A stretch of DNA of 18,248 nucleotides from NCBI GenBank assembly GCA_902773285.1, contig CACYDS010000026.1, forward strand, positions 1 to 18,248, in the 5' to 3' direction. Below, piece after piece: positions 7,138 through 14,599 of this stretch. Each line of letters begins with the position of its first letter. Positions within the stretch are counted from its first letter, which is position 1. The position numbers and the translations under genes are program-made. This stretch comes from an uncultured Pseudomonadota bacterium. GTDB lineage: Bacteria; Pseudomonadota; Alphaproteobacteria; RUG11792. The notes under the pieces are model-generated. The model made no database searches and was not told the origin of the DNA. It worked only from the letters and a program-made list of their open reading frames with translations.

Positions 7138-7847
7138 TGCGGGAAATATCACTGGACACAGAGACTACAGGGCTTTCATTCGCGAGTGGCGATAGGATAG
7201 TGGAAATTGGTTGCGTCGAAATAATTGACAAAGAAATTACCGGTCGGGATTTGCACCTGTATGTAAATCCGGGTAGAGCGTTATCTGAGCAGGCCGCCGA
7301 AATCAGTGGATTGACATATGATTTTTTGAAAAATTATAAAAAATTTAATGAAATTGCTGATGAATTTCTGAATTTTATTGGCGATTCCAGGCTAGTTATT
7401 CACAACGCGCAATTTGATGTCGGATTTTTGAATTTTGAGTTGCTGCTAGCGGGAAAACATCCGCTGAATTCAGACAATGTAGTTGATACTCTCGTTATGG
7501 CAAAGGAAAAATTTCCGGGTTCTCCAGCTACATTAGACGCCTTATGTCGGCGATTTTCAGTCGATTTGTCGGCGCGTAGTAAACATGGCGCATTGATAGA
7601 CGCTGAGCTTTTGGCGAAGGTGTATTTGCAGATGTCAGTAGCAACGGTGCAGAAGAGTATTTTGGGCATAATGAGCGATAACTTGACAGTAGCGTTAGAG
7701 GATACCGCTTCCCAATATCAACAAACGTATGAGCCACGAAATTTTTTACCCTCTGAAGAGGAACTAGCTGCCCATGCGAATTTTTTGCAAAAAATAAAAA
7801 ATCCAATTTGGAATTTGCTGGATTGTTGCCATGAAAACAATCACTGA
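7137..7847 (+). CDS. dnaQ: DNA polymerase III epsilon subunit, 3'-5' proofreading exonuclease
   Basis: Removes mispaired bases behind the replicative polymerase. It is a DEDDh exonuclease of 236 residues with the three motifs in order: ExoI DTETTGL (Asp7, Glu9), ExoII HNAQFDVGFL (Asp94) and ExoIII HGALIDAELL (His150, Asp155). The C-terminal tail after about 185 is variable and probably binds the polymerase alpha subunit. Translation starts at GTG with a strong AAGGAG site; the start shares one base with the xerC stop. The 3' end overlaps the nuoB-like gene by 17 bases, so the three genes form one operon. Confidence 0.93.
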   Translation: MREISLDTETTGLSFASGDRIVEIGCVEIIDKEITGRDLHLYVNPGRALSEQAAEISGLTYDFLKNYKKFNEIADEFLNFIGDSRLVIHNAQFDVGFLNFELLLAGKHPLNSDNVVDTLVMAKEKFPGSPATLDALCRRFSVDLSARSKHGALIDAELLAKVYLQMSVATVQKSILGIMSDNLTVALEDTASQYQQTYEPRNFLPSEEELAAHANFLQKIKNPIWNLLDCCHENNH

Positions 7848-8292
7848 CATTTTTTTTGCTACGATCGATTCGATGGCAAGATGGGCTAGCGCAAAATCAA
7901 TGTGGCCACTTTCTTGTGGGCTCTCGTGTTGCGCAATTGAAATGATGCATGCAGCAGCAAGTCGAATTGATCTAGATCGCTTTGGCTGTCTGTTTCGTTC
8001 AAGCCCGAAACAGGCTGATCTTATGATAATTGCCGGGACTGTGACGAAGAAAATGTTACCACAACTTTTAACACTATATGAGCAAATGTTGTCGCCGAAA
8101 TATGTTATAGCTATGGGAAGCTGCGCAATTAGTGGTGGGCTTTATGCAGAATCTCCAGATATTGTTGCTAATATTAGTGACTATTTACATATAGATGCGA
8201 CGGTGCGAGGATGCCCACCTCCACCAGAAAAATTGGCAGAGGAAATTTTGGAGTTGCAATCTAGAATTACTGGGCATCATTTCCCTATTTGA
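7831..8292 (+). CDS. Divergent NuoB-like complex I 20-kDa Fe-S subunit, stand-alone
   Basis: A 153-residue protein of the NuoB / small hydrogenase subunit family. NuoB binds the terminal 4Fe-4S cluster (N2) of NADH-quinone oxidoreductase. All four ligand cysteines are present: Cys33 and Cys34 in CGLSCCAIEMM, Cys98 in AMGSCAISGG and Cys128 in RGCPPPPE. The central FRSSPKQADLMIIAGTVTKK is a good NuoB match. After GSCA it departs: a typical NuoB has GSCANGGG and a later VPGCPP, whereas here the linker differs and Arg126 replaces the proline. It is also short at the N-terminus. No other nuo gene is near; the gene overlaps dnaQ by 17 bases. It may be a relocated true NuoB, a paralog, or part of another redox complex. 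It ends 4 bases from the convergent coiled-coil gene, with no visible terminator. Confidence 0.8.
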   Translation: MKTITDIFFATIDSMARWASAKSMWPLSCGLSCCAIEMMHAAASRIDLDRFGCLFRSSPKQADLMIIAGTVTKKMLPQLLTLYEQMLSPKYVIAMGSCAISGGLYAESPDIVANISDYLHIDATVRGCPPPPEKLAEEILELQSRITGHHFPI

Positions 8293-8296
8293 GAAT

Positions 8297-11200
8297 TCAT
8301 CGGTTATACATTTTTGCAATTTCGTTCACAACCTTCTGATAAATCGTTGGGTTATATCTGTCTTTGATAACATCCACTATAGCGCTCAACTTTTTGGGCA
8401 TTTCAGCTTCTGATCCGATCAATTTTAACGAGGCAAGGATTTTGTCTTCATCATAATTTGCCATTTTGCTAACGGCTTTTAGTGTTGTATCCAAGGCAAA
8501 CTTAACAAGCTCATCCTCATTTAAAGCGGCTCCATGTGATTGCGCAGGCATTACTGTGTCTCGTTTTTCGTTACCCGCATAATTGCTCGATATGGATGGA
8601 TATAAGGTACGATCAGAGTAGTGTGCTCCTCGGGCATCTCCTCGTAACGGAGACTCTGATTGAGCCGCGTTCCCCTTGCTCCATTCGGCGCGACGATAAT
8701 CGTTCGGTTGGTATTCGGAAACAATTCCATGATCGTACGGAGCATCTCTATACTGGATATATTTCCCGTCAAAGTGGGCGCGCATACATTTTTCTCTACT
8801 ATTGTATTGACATAATAATAAGTTATACTTGTCCTCTATATTCTTCAGCCTTTCTCGACATTCTTGCCTGCTTCCGAAATTGTTTATCGGTTGAACACCA
8901 CCACTTACGTTCCGTTTGTAGACGGAATTCCCCGGATATCCACGTTCATACCTGGTATCCTGCCCGGTATTTGTTTGTTGCGCACCACCACTTACGTTAC
9001 GTTGATAGACGGAATTCCCCGGATAGCCACTTCCATACCCGGTATCCTGCCCGGTATTTGTTTGTTGCGCACTACCACTTACGTTACGTTGATAGACGGA
9101 GCTCCCCGGATAGCCGCTTCCATACCTGGTATCCTGTCCGGTATTTGTCTCCCGCACATTACCGCGTACATTACCTTGCTGTTCGATGCTGCCAGCCTCC
9201 TCATTCCAGCGATGGTCATTCTGTCCAGTGTAGAGTTGTTGAATACCATGCCGCTGATACTCATTACCGCTACGTTCGTTTCTAGGGGCTTCATATCCTT
9301 GAGGCTTTCCTATTTGCTGATTTGCGTTGTGGTAATAGCCCACTTTTCCAATATTTTCTTGGGGCAAGCCCGCTGGACTATAGCCCTTAGACTGATATCC
9401 ATCACCTGCCGAACTATAAGATGGGGCATATTCCCGAGCTAGGTTTTCTAGCTTCCATCTTTCTCTATTGTCGTATCGCTTGTTCATCTGGGCGATTCCA
9501 TTGTAATAATGTTGCTCGTTTTTGCTATTAGTCACAGTCTGCCTCTTATTTCCTGCATTCTGAAAATTCGTCCTAGGCGGATAATAGAACGCCGGCGCCT
9601 CCCCTTGAGAAGGCATACCTATATGCGGCGCTGGCCCATGATAATAACCTTTTTGCGCATTATTATCTTGGTAATAACTCGGCGCCGGAGGATAGATATT
9701 AGGCCGACGCTCGCTAGTTGAATGAGCATATCTTTTGTTCAGGTTTTCCATCATCAGTTTTTCTTGACGTTCATAATTTTGCAATAATCGAATATATTTG
9801 TTTTCCATATTTTGCACTGCTTTTTGACATTCTATATTGTCCATAAATTCAGCTCCTGAGAGCCTCAATGGTTCATTATTCAACATTGACGGATCCGAAT
9901 AACCTAAAAGATCTCCTTGTTGCGAGTAACCTTTTTCTGCGGAATTGTGCACATTCGTTTGATCGTCATTACCAGCCTGAGGATTTGCTCCTGTTAAACC
10001 GGCTGAATTTTTTGAAATTGCAAAACTACCTTTTAGGTCTAATTTTTCAATTGCCCAGTTTTCACGATTGTTGTATTTTTGCAATAGTTCCTTGTATTTA
10101 TCATCTGCCGTTTTGATTTCCGTTGTTAATGATTGGATTTCATTCTGCAGTTTCGCACTATTGTTTAGTTCTGCTTTTTTTAGATTGTCTATATATTTTT
10201 GTGTTATTTCAATATTTTTGACGAGATTTTTATTTTTCTGAGCGGCTATGTTTAATTCATTTTTTAGAGTTTCGATTTTCAACAGCAGATTTGTTTCCAT
10301 TTTTGAATCAGCAATGTCTTCAGCACGCCTTACTTTATTGAGATGGTTCGTCAATTTTAACAAAGAACTGTTTTTCATTACCGAGCTATTTAGCTCTTGT
10401 TTTAAATGATCTATAGCGACTAGATTTTGTGATTCAGCCTTAGCATACGCTTCTGTAAGCAACTTATACTGTTGCGCATTTTGCTGTTGGCGTTTTTTAA
10501 GAGCATGGATTTTGGCCATTAATCTCCTTTCTAGGATTTTTCCAGCTATTTCTAGCTTTTGATTTTTTGCTATAAGACGTTGAATTAAGTTATTTAATTT
10601 TTCTATCCTGAGTAGATTTTGCACATCCGCCTCTTGTATATCCTTTATTTGTTCGGCGAAATTTTGTTTTTCGATAGCGAATTGATTTTTTATAGTTTTG
10701 ATTCTTCGCATTTTATCAATGTCCATAAATTTGGCTTGCGCAACCAATGCCTTCAATTCTGATTGAAGTGTTCGTATTGTGCCTTTTAAAATTTCAACAT
10801 CATTATATGTTTTTGCTTCTGAGTTATATAAGTTAGTGCTCTGGACATCAAAAGATAAATTTAGATTTTTTAACTGTGTTGTTTTTGCTTTCAATTGGGC
10901 AGACTTTTGAGTGATTTTTCTATTAAGCCTATTTATTTTTGAATTATATCGTTTTACTGTTTTATCTAAGTCTTTTTTGGCTTTCTCTTCTGCATCTTTC
11001 TTTGCCTTTTCAGTATCTGTTACTTTTTTATTTAGAGTTTCTTGTTCTTTCTTCTTTTGTTCGATTTCTTTCTTGAGGTTCTCTATAGATGTATTTAAAT
11101 TTTTCTTTGTATTTTCAAATTCGCTCTTGGTTTTGTTCAGATCCGAAACTGCGTTATCCTTTTCCTTGGTCAGCCTATCTAGATCTGCCTTTGCCTTTTG

Positions 11201-11479
11201 TTCATATGAACTTTTTTCTAAATTCAGCTTTTTTGAAGTCTCCTGAGCTTTTACTAGATCGTCACTCAAATTTTTTATCTTTTTTTCATTTTCATTTACT
11301 TTCTGCCGCCAGTAATTACGTTCCTCAATTACAGCGTTATTTATACGTCTATTTATTTTATCAGTCGTCGTTAATACGGGTCTTGCTTCAGTCTCAGAAA
11401 TCGTATCCAGTATTATTCCTAGAATTGCAAATGATGGTATATTGGCAAATATTAACTGCCATTTTGAATCAAATCTCAT
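8297..11479 (-). CDS. Large secreted or membrane-anchored coiled-coil protein with layered repeats, unknown function
   Basis: A 1060-residue protein with no recognised family. I place the start at ATG 11477-11479, which has GAGAAG 6 bases upstream; the frame is open 16 codons further to a TTG without support. The N-terminus (to about 34) has a hydrophobic run (LIFANIPSFAILGIILDTIS), a signal peptide or anchor. Residues about 40-480 are Lys/Glu/Gln-rich coiled coil. From about 460 a motif of roughly 25 residues, KYxxLLQxYxxREKxxxENL, occurs at 461, 561, 661 and 884, the first three exactly 100 residues apart, with Tyr/Gly/Pro/Gln/Asn-rich linkers sharing GYYHxxxxxIGxP. Residues about 777-863 are three 29-residue tandem repeats. 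The last 75 residues look like a folded helical domain. This could be a surface, filament or host-directed protein; that is inference. Confidence 0.8.
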   Translation of the reverse strand: MRFDSKWQLIFANIPSFAILGIILDTISETEARPVLTTTDKINRRINNAVIEERNYWRQKVNENEKKIKNLSDDLVKAQETSKKLNLEKSSYEQKAKADLDRLTKEKDNAVSDLNKTKSEFENTKKNLNTSIENLKKEIEQKKKEQETLNKKVTDTEKAKKDAEEKAKKDLDKTVKRYNSKINRLNRKITQKSAQLKAKTTQLKNLNLSFDVQSTNLYNSEAKTYNDVEILKGTIRTLQSELKALVAQAKFMDIDKMRRIKTIKNQFAIEKQNFAEQIKDIQEADVQNLLRIEKLNNLIQRLIAKNQKLEIAGKILERRLMAKIHALKKRQQQNAQQYKLLTEAYAKAESQNLVAIDHLKQELNSSVMKNSSLLKLTNHLNKVRRAEDIADSKMETNLLLKIETLKNELNIAAQKNKNLVKNIEITQKYIDNLKKAELNNSAKLQNEIQSLTTEIKTADDKYKELLQKYNNRENWAIEKLDLKGSFAISKNSAGLTGANPQAGNDDQTNVHNSAEKGYSQQGDLLGYSDPSMLNNEPLRLSGAEFMDNIECQKAVQNMENKYIRLLQNYERQEKLMMENLNKRYAHSTSERRPNIYPPAPSYYQDNNAQKGYYHGPAPHIGMPSQGEAPAFYYPPRTNFQNAGNKRQTVTNSKNEQHYYNGIAQMNKRYDNRERWKLENLAREYAPSYSSAGDGYQSKGYSPAGLPQENIGKVGYYHNANQQIGKPQGYEAPRNERSGNEYQRHGIQQLYTGQNDHRWNEEAGSIEQQGNVRGNVRETNTGQDTRYGSGYPGSSVYQRNVSGSAQQTNTGQDTGYGSGYPGNSVYQRNVSGGAQQTNTGQDTRYERGYPGNSVYKRNVSGGVQPINNFGSRQECRERLKNIEDKYNLLLCQYNSREKCMRAHFDGKYIQYRDAPYDHGIVSEYQPNDYRRAEWSKGNAAQSESPLRGDARGAHYSDRTLYPSISSNYAGNEKRDTVMPAQSHGAALNEDELVKFALDTTLKAVSKMANYDEDKILASLKLIGSEAEMPKKLSAIVDVIKDRYNPTIYQKVVNEIAKMYNR
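8888..9151 (-). repeat. 87-bp tandem repeat inside the coiled-coil gene, three copies
   Basis: The same plus-strand sequence, GACGGA followed by ATTCCCCGG or GCTCCCCGG, begins at 8921, 9008 and 9095, exactly 87 bases apart. The unit codes in frame for 29 residues, with NTGQDTxYGSGYPGNSVYQR and NVSGGAQQ as its two halves. Copies are nearly identical, with a degraded fourth edge near 9155, so the array is recent or kept uniform and could vary in copy number without breaking the frame. Confidence 0.9.
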
Positions 11480-11485
11480 TGTAAT

Positions 11486-11491
11486 CTTCTC
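11486..11491 (-). promoter_or_regulatory. Ribosome binding site that sets the start of the coiled-coil gene
   Basis: Minus-strand GAGAAG lies 6 bases before ATG 11477-11479, favouring this start over the upstream TTG at 11525-11527. Confidence 0.55.
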
Positions 11492-11618
11492 GTCACAATA
11501 GCCCCACTGTGTAAGTCTATCAAACAAAAGTTAAAAAATAGTAAATGTTATATATAGCTCTTCATTGCATAGAATTTCTACACGTACTTATTTAGTATAA
11601 AGTATTCGCAAATATTTT

Positions 11619-12869
11619 TCACAAAAGATGCGCAATAATGTAGCTTAATGGAAAGATTATAACAAGTGACCATAGCATATAACCTACAAATGATGGCATT
11701 GGTATTCCCTTTCTTTTGGCAATAGATTGGACCATCATATTTGGGGCATTCCCTATATAGGTCATCGATCCCATCACTACTGAGCTAATTGAAATCGCGG
11801 TTAGAATTTTTGGATAAACATACATCAATTCTTCCGGATTGCTACCAGCCATATTAAAAAATAGGAGGTACGAAGGAGCATTATCAAGAAATGATGAGGC
11901 AAGTGAACATAGCCAAAAATATACAATTGCTCCATCACCTCCACTACTCATATTGATTATGTATTTATGGATACTGTCTGAGTGAATATTCAAAATAAAA
12001 AGCACTGGCGCTATCACAATAAATATTACTAAGAATGTTCTGGCGACTTCCAAAAATGGAGCATAATCAATCTTTTCACCAATTTGTCTATTTCGGTAAA
12101 ATGAAAGTCCGCAGAATGACAATAATAGTATATCTTTAATATAAATATTGATTTCAGAAGCCAGAACAAAAACTGTGGCAATAATCAGACAAATATTAAT
12201 GTATCCGCCAATTGTTATAGAAAATTTTTTCCCTTCAAAAATGTGTTCTGAATTTTCCTTCCTTAAAGCTATTTTGTCCACAACATATAAGATGGCTAGG
12301 CATACAACCAAGTAGCTAATCCAATATGGGAAAAGATTGCGTAATTCCCAGAAAAAATCTATTCCATGCAAATATCCAAGAAGAAGAGGGGGGTCACCTA
12401 AAGGAGTGAGCAAGCCACCTATGTTTGATACCAAAAATATAAAAAATATTATAAGATGCGATTTGTTATCCCGATCTTTGTTCATTTCAAGGAATGGTCG
12501 AAGAAATAGCATAGAAGCCCCCGTAGTTCCAATCACCGATGAAAAAAGACTACAGAGCGCCAAAAATACTATATTAGACAAAGTATTAGAAGACGCTCTG
12601 AGTTTTATGTGTATACCATGACTTAATGCATACAATGTAAAAAGCATAATTATAAAAGGAACGTAGTCATCAATAAGTGCATCTTTCAGGATATGATTTG
12701 CTTCGGGTAACAAGCTATAAAGCGCGACTATCGAAATTGCAGAGATAATTGTAAACACTGCCCCTTCATTTTTGTGCCAAAACTTCGGAGCTAATAGTGG
12801 CATAAAAGCTAGTGATAGCAAAACTATTGCTAATGGAACAGATAGTACTATGATTTCTGCCAAACTCAC
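11619..12869 (-). CDS. Na+/H+ antiporter, NhaD type (ion transporter superfamily)
   Basis: Inner-membrane protein of 416 residues with about 11-12 hydrophobic segments. Family motifs are visible: SNIGGLLTPLGDPPLLLGYL in the first half, SSFLDNAPSYLLF in the second and MTYIGNAPNMMVQSIA near the C-terminus, the Gly/Asn/Asp/Pro-rich re-entrant motifs of the ArsB/NhaD group. The likely role is sodium export driven by proton uptake for pH and salt balance; a carboxylate carrier of the same superfamily cannot be excluded. The start is GTG (12867-12869); an ATG 8 bases upstream is out of frame and no good Shine-Dalgarno sequence is seen. It lies alone on the minus strand between the repeat-protein genes. 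I see no frameshift or missing core segment. Confidence 0.85.
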   Translation of the reverse strand: MSLAEIIVLSVPLAIVLLSLAFMPLLAPKFWHKNEGAVFTIISAISIVALYSLLPEANHILKDALIDDYVPFIIMLFTLYALSHGIHIKLRASSNTLSNIVFLALCSLFSSVIGTTGASMLFLRPFLEMNKDRDNKSHLIIFFIFLVSNIGGLLTPLGDPPLLLGYLHGIDFFWELRNLFPYWISYLVVCLAILYVVDKIALRKENSEHIFEGKKFSITIGGYINICLIIATVFVLASEINIYIKDILLLSFCGLSFYRNRQIGEKIDYAPFLEVARTFLVIFIVIAPVLFILNIHSDSIHKYIINMSSGGDGAIVYFWLCSLASSFLDNAPSYLLFFNMAGSNPEELMYVYPKILTAISISSVVMGSMTYIGNAPNMMVQSIAKRKGIPMPSFVGYMLWSLVIIFPLSYIIAHLL

Positions 12870-13048
12870 GAATACATGCTTTATAAAAAATCTCTCACTT
12901 GATTATATCATCTCCTGACTTATGTGTCGTGCTATCAAGACTACTTGCTATGGCACAGAGCCAATTTATCCCAAATGCTTTCGTGTTTATTGGAATGTTT
13001 TTTAATCTATGTTTACGAGGATCTATGTTGTCATTATATATTGTTTTA

Positions 13049-13080
13049 GGTGTAGCCCACAATATGTTGGAAGCTACACC
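13049..13080 (-). terminator. Stem-loop downstream of the LRR gene, probable terminator
   Basis: A perfect 8-base inverted repeat, GGTGTAGC (13049-13056) and GCTACACC (13073-13080), has an extra CCA/TGG pairing inside the loop. It lies 36 bases after the LRR stop on the minus strand. The following sequence is AT-rich but has only a poor T-run, so termination efficiency is uncertain. Confidence 0.45.
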
Positions 13081-13115
13081 GCTAACCTACCTGCGTTCTG
13101 TATACAGCGCTTTCG

Positions 13116-14231
13116 TCACTTTATTTTAGTTGCACAACCGTCTTCATCAATAAATTGTGGGCAATCTGTGCACTTATTGAGTGCATTGATAACTCTTTCA
13201 GACGGCATATTTACATGGAATGACACTATCTCTAAAGCCTGACAACCACTGACAAAATCAGTCATGTTCGTTGTTGAAGGTATTTCTACTCCGCTGCAAT
13301 CTAGTTTTTCAAGACTATCGCAATTCTGGCACATACTTTGCATAGTAGTTAATTTTTGCATATCAGAAATTGGAAGTGTGATGGAATGCATGTTTTCACA
13401 TCCCTCGAACATGCTGGCTATAGTCTGAACTTTCCCCATATCGCAATTATTTAAATTCACACATGGCAACGATTTACAGTTCAAAAACGTTCCTTCCATA
13501 TTTTGCACCTTTGAGACACTGCACAAGCTCATATCAAAGTGTGTTAATTTATAACAATTAGCGCACATTCCTCTCATCGTTGTGACACGTGCTGTGTTTA
13601 ATCGATTTAAATTCAAGTTTTCGAGATTTTTACAATCTTTAAACATGTAGTCCATACGGGTGACCTTACGTGCGTTAAATTTTCCCCACCGAATCGATTT
13701 TAAACCCGTACATCCCTCAAACATACTTGTCATTGAATGTTTGTTACGAATAGAGTGCGGGGGCAATCCACTTTTAAACCATTTTGCGCTTTTTGAATCA
13801 ACGCCTCTCATATCGATTAAAACTAGTGAGCCTGAGTTTTGAAAAAATCCACTCTTATCTCCAACAATCTTTACGTAATCGTAGTGTTGTGGATACGATA
13901 TTTTTTTCTTTAAAAATGAAAGGTTTATTCTTATATTCTCATTGTTCAATCCCGAACAAGCTCTTCTATCTAGTGCTACACTATGCCCATTTTTCGTTCG
14001 AGCCGGAATAACTAAATTCACAACCGAATTTTCCGGTATATTCTTCTTGATGCAAATTTTGCCTATTCTATACTCATTTCTTGAGCATTTTTCAGCCTTC
14101 TTAAACTCGAAAAATGGATTCGCTGTCTTAAATCCATCAAATCTTACTGTTATTGGTTTTATGTCATCCATCGATTGAGCCTGCATTGTCAATGCAAGCA
14201 ATAATAATTGACGTTTGAGTTTTCTGCTCAT
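13116..14231 (-). CDS. Secreted BspA-like leucine-rich repeat protein (DUF285 type)
   Basis: A 371-residue exported protein. The start is placed at ATG 14229-14231, with AGGA 8 bases upstream and a clear signal peptide, MSRKLKRQLLLLALTMQAQS; the frame continues upstream to a TTG (14264) and another ATG (14240), both less likely. The C-terminal half (about 164-330) is six to seven repeats of 26 residues of the form V.xMxxMFxxCxxLxxLxLxxxNxxK, for example VTRMDYMFKDCKNLENLNLN. This is the DUF285/BspA pattern, found in surface or exported proteins of mycoplasmas, oral bacteria, protists and symbionts, often adhesive. The repeat cysteine is kept in nearly all copies. The N-terminal half is unrecognised. 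The DUF285 assignment rests on the pattern; the role at a host interface is inference. Confidence 0.85.
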   Translation of the reverse strand: MSRKLKRQLLLLALTMQAQSMDDIKPITVRFDGFKTANPFFEFKKAEKCSRNEYRIGKICIKKNIPENSVVNLVIPARTKNGHSVALDRRACSGLNNENIRINLSFLKKKISYPQHYDYVKIVGDKSGFFQNSGSLVLIDMRGVDSKSAKWFKSGLPPHSIRNKHSMTSMFEGCTGLKSIRWGKFNARKVTRMDYMFKDCKNLENLNLNRLNTARVTTMRGMCANCYKLTHFDMSLCSVSKVQNMEGTFLNCKSLPCVNLNNCDMGKVQTIASMFEGCENMHSITLPISDMQKLTTMQSMCQNCDSLEKLDCSGVEIPSTTNMTDFVSGCQALEIVSFHVNMPSERVINALNKCTDCPQFIDEDGCATKIK

Positions 14232-14295
14232 AGGATACATCCTGGTACAAAGCTTCTTATGCAATATAATATCAAATATATAAAATTTTATGTAA

Positions 14296-14599
14296 GTTTT
14301 TTATATTTCTTTGGAAGAACGAGAGAGGGAATTTTTATTTTGTCTTGGCGACAGTCACTATAAAATACGCCAAAACCCGGTTTTTGATGATCCTATGCCT
14401 GTTGCGGTTGTAATAATGTTTCTACATCTGTATGGTCAAATATATGATCAAAACGAATAAGCAATCCCCATTTGTTTTTACGACGCATTATCTAGGTGAG
14501 ATTTTTAATAATTCACAGAATTTTATTGATTTTTTGGAAGCTGGTATGAAACACTCTTCACAGAGCAGCAGATTCCAAAAAAAAGTAGAATGTGTCTAA
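14296..14599 (+). pseudogene. Probable frameshifted remnant of a small unknown gene
   Basis: This covers most of the 325-base gap before the glycoside hydrolase gene. One frame is open from 14296 to the TAA at 14458-14460 and reads protein-like (LEEREREF, then CLGDSHYKIRQNPVFDDPMP). A second frame, shifted by one base, continues from there to TAA 14597-14599 (KQSPFVFTTHYLGEIFNNSQ, then NFIDFLEAG). Joined at about 14457 they give roughly 100 residues. The first half has no good start codon. The second frame alone could be a 55-residue ORF from ATG 14432, and its end overlaps the next gene's start by 10 bases. I do not recognise the family. Confidence 0.35.

Noticed and set aside
8536..9442. 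Long plus-strand ORFs opposite the tandem-repeat part of the coiled-coil gene
   Set aside because: They mirror the 87-bp repeat in another frame. A repeat length divisible by three keeps all frames open together, and there is no start signal.
12899..13129. Plus-strand 76-residue hydrophobic ORF between the antiporter and LRR genes
   Set aside because: It needs a TTG start without a ribosome binding site, runs through the stem-loop at 13049-13080 and into the LRR gene's end, and shows no recognisable motif.
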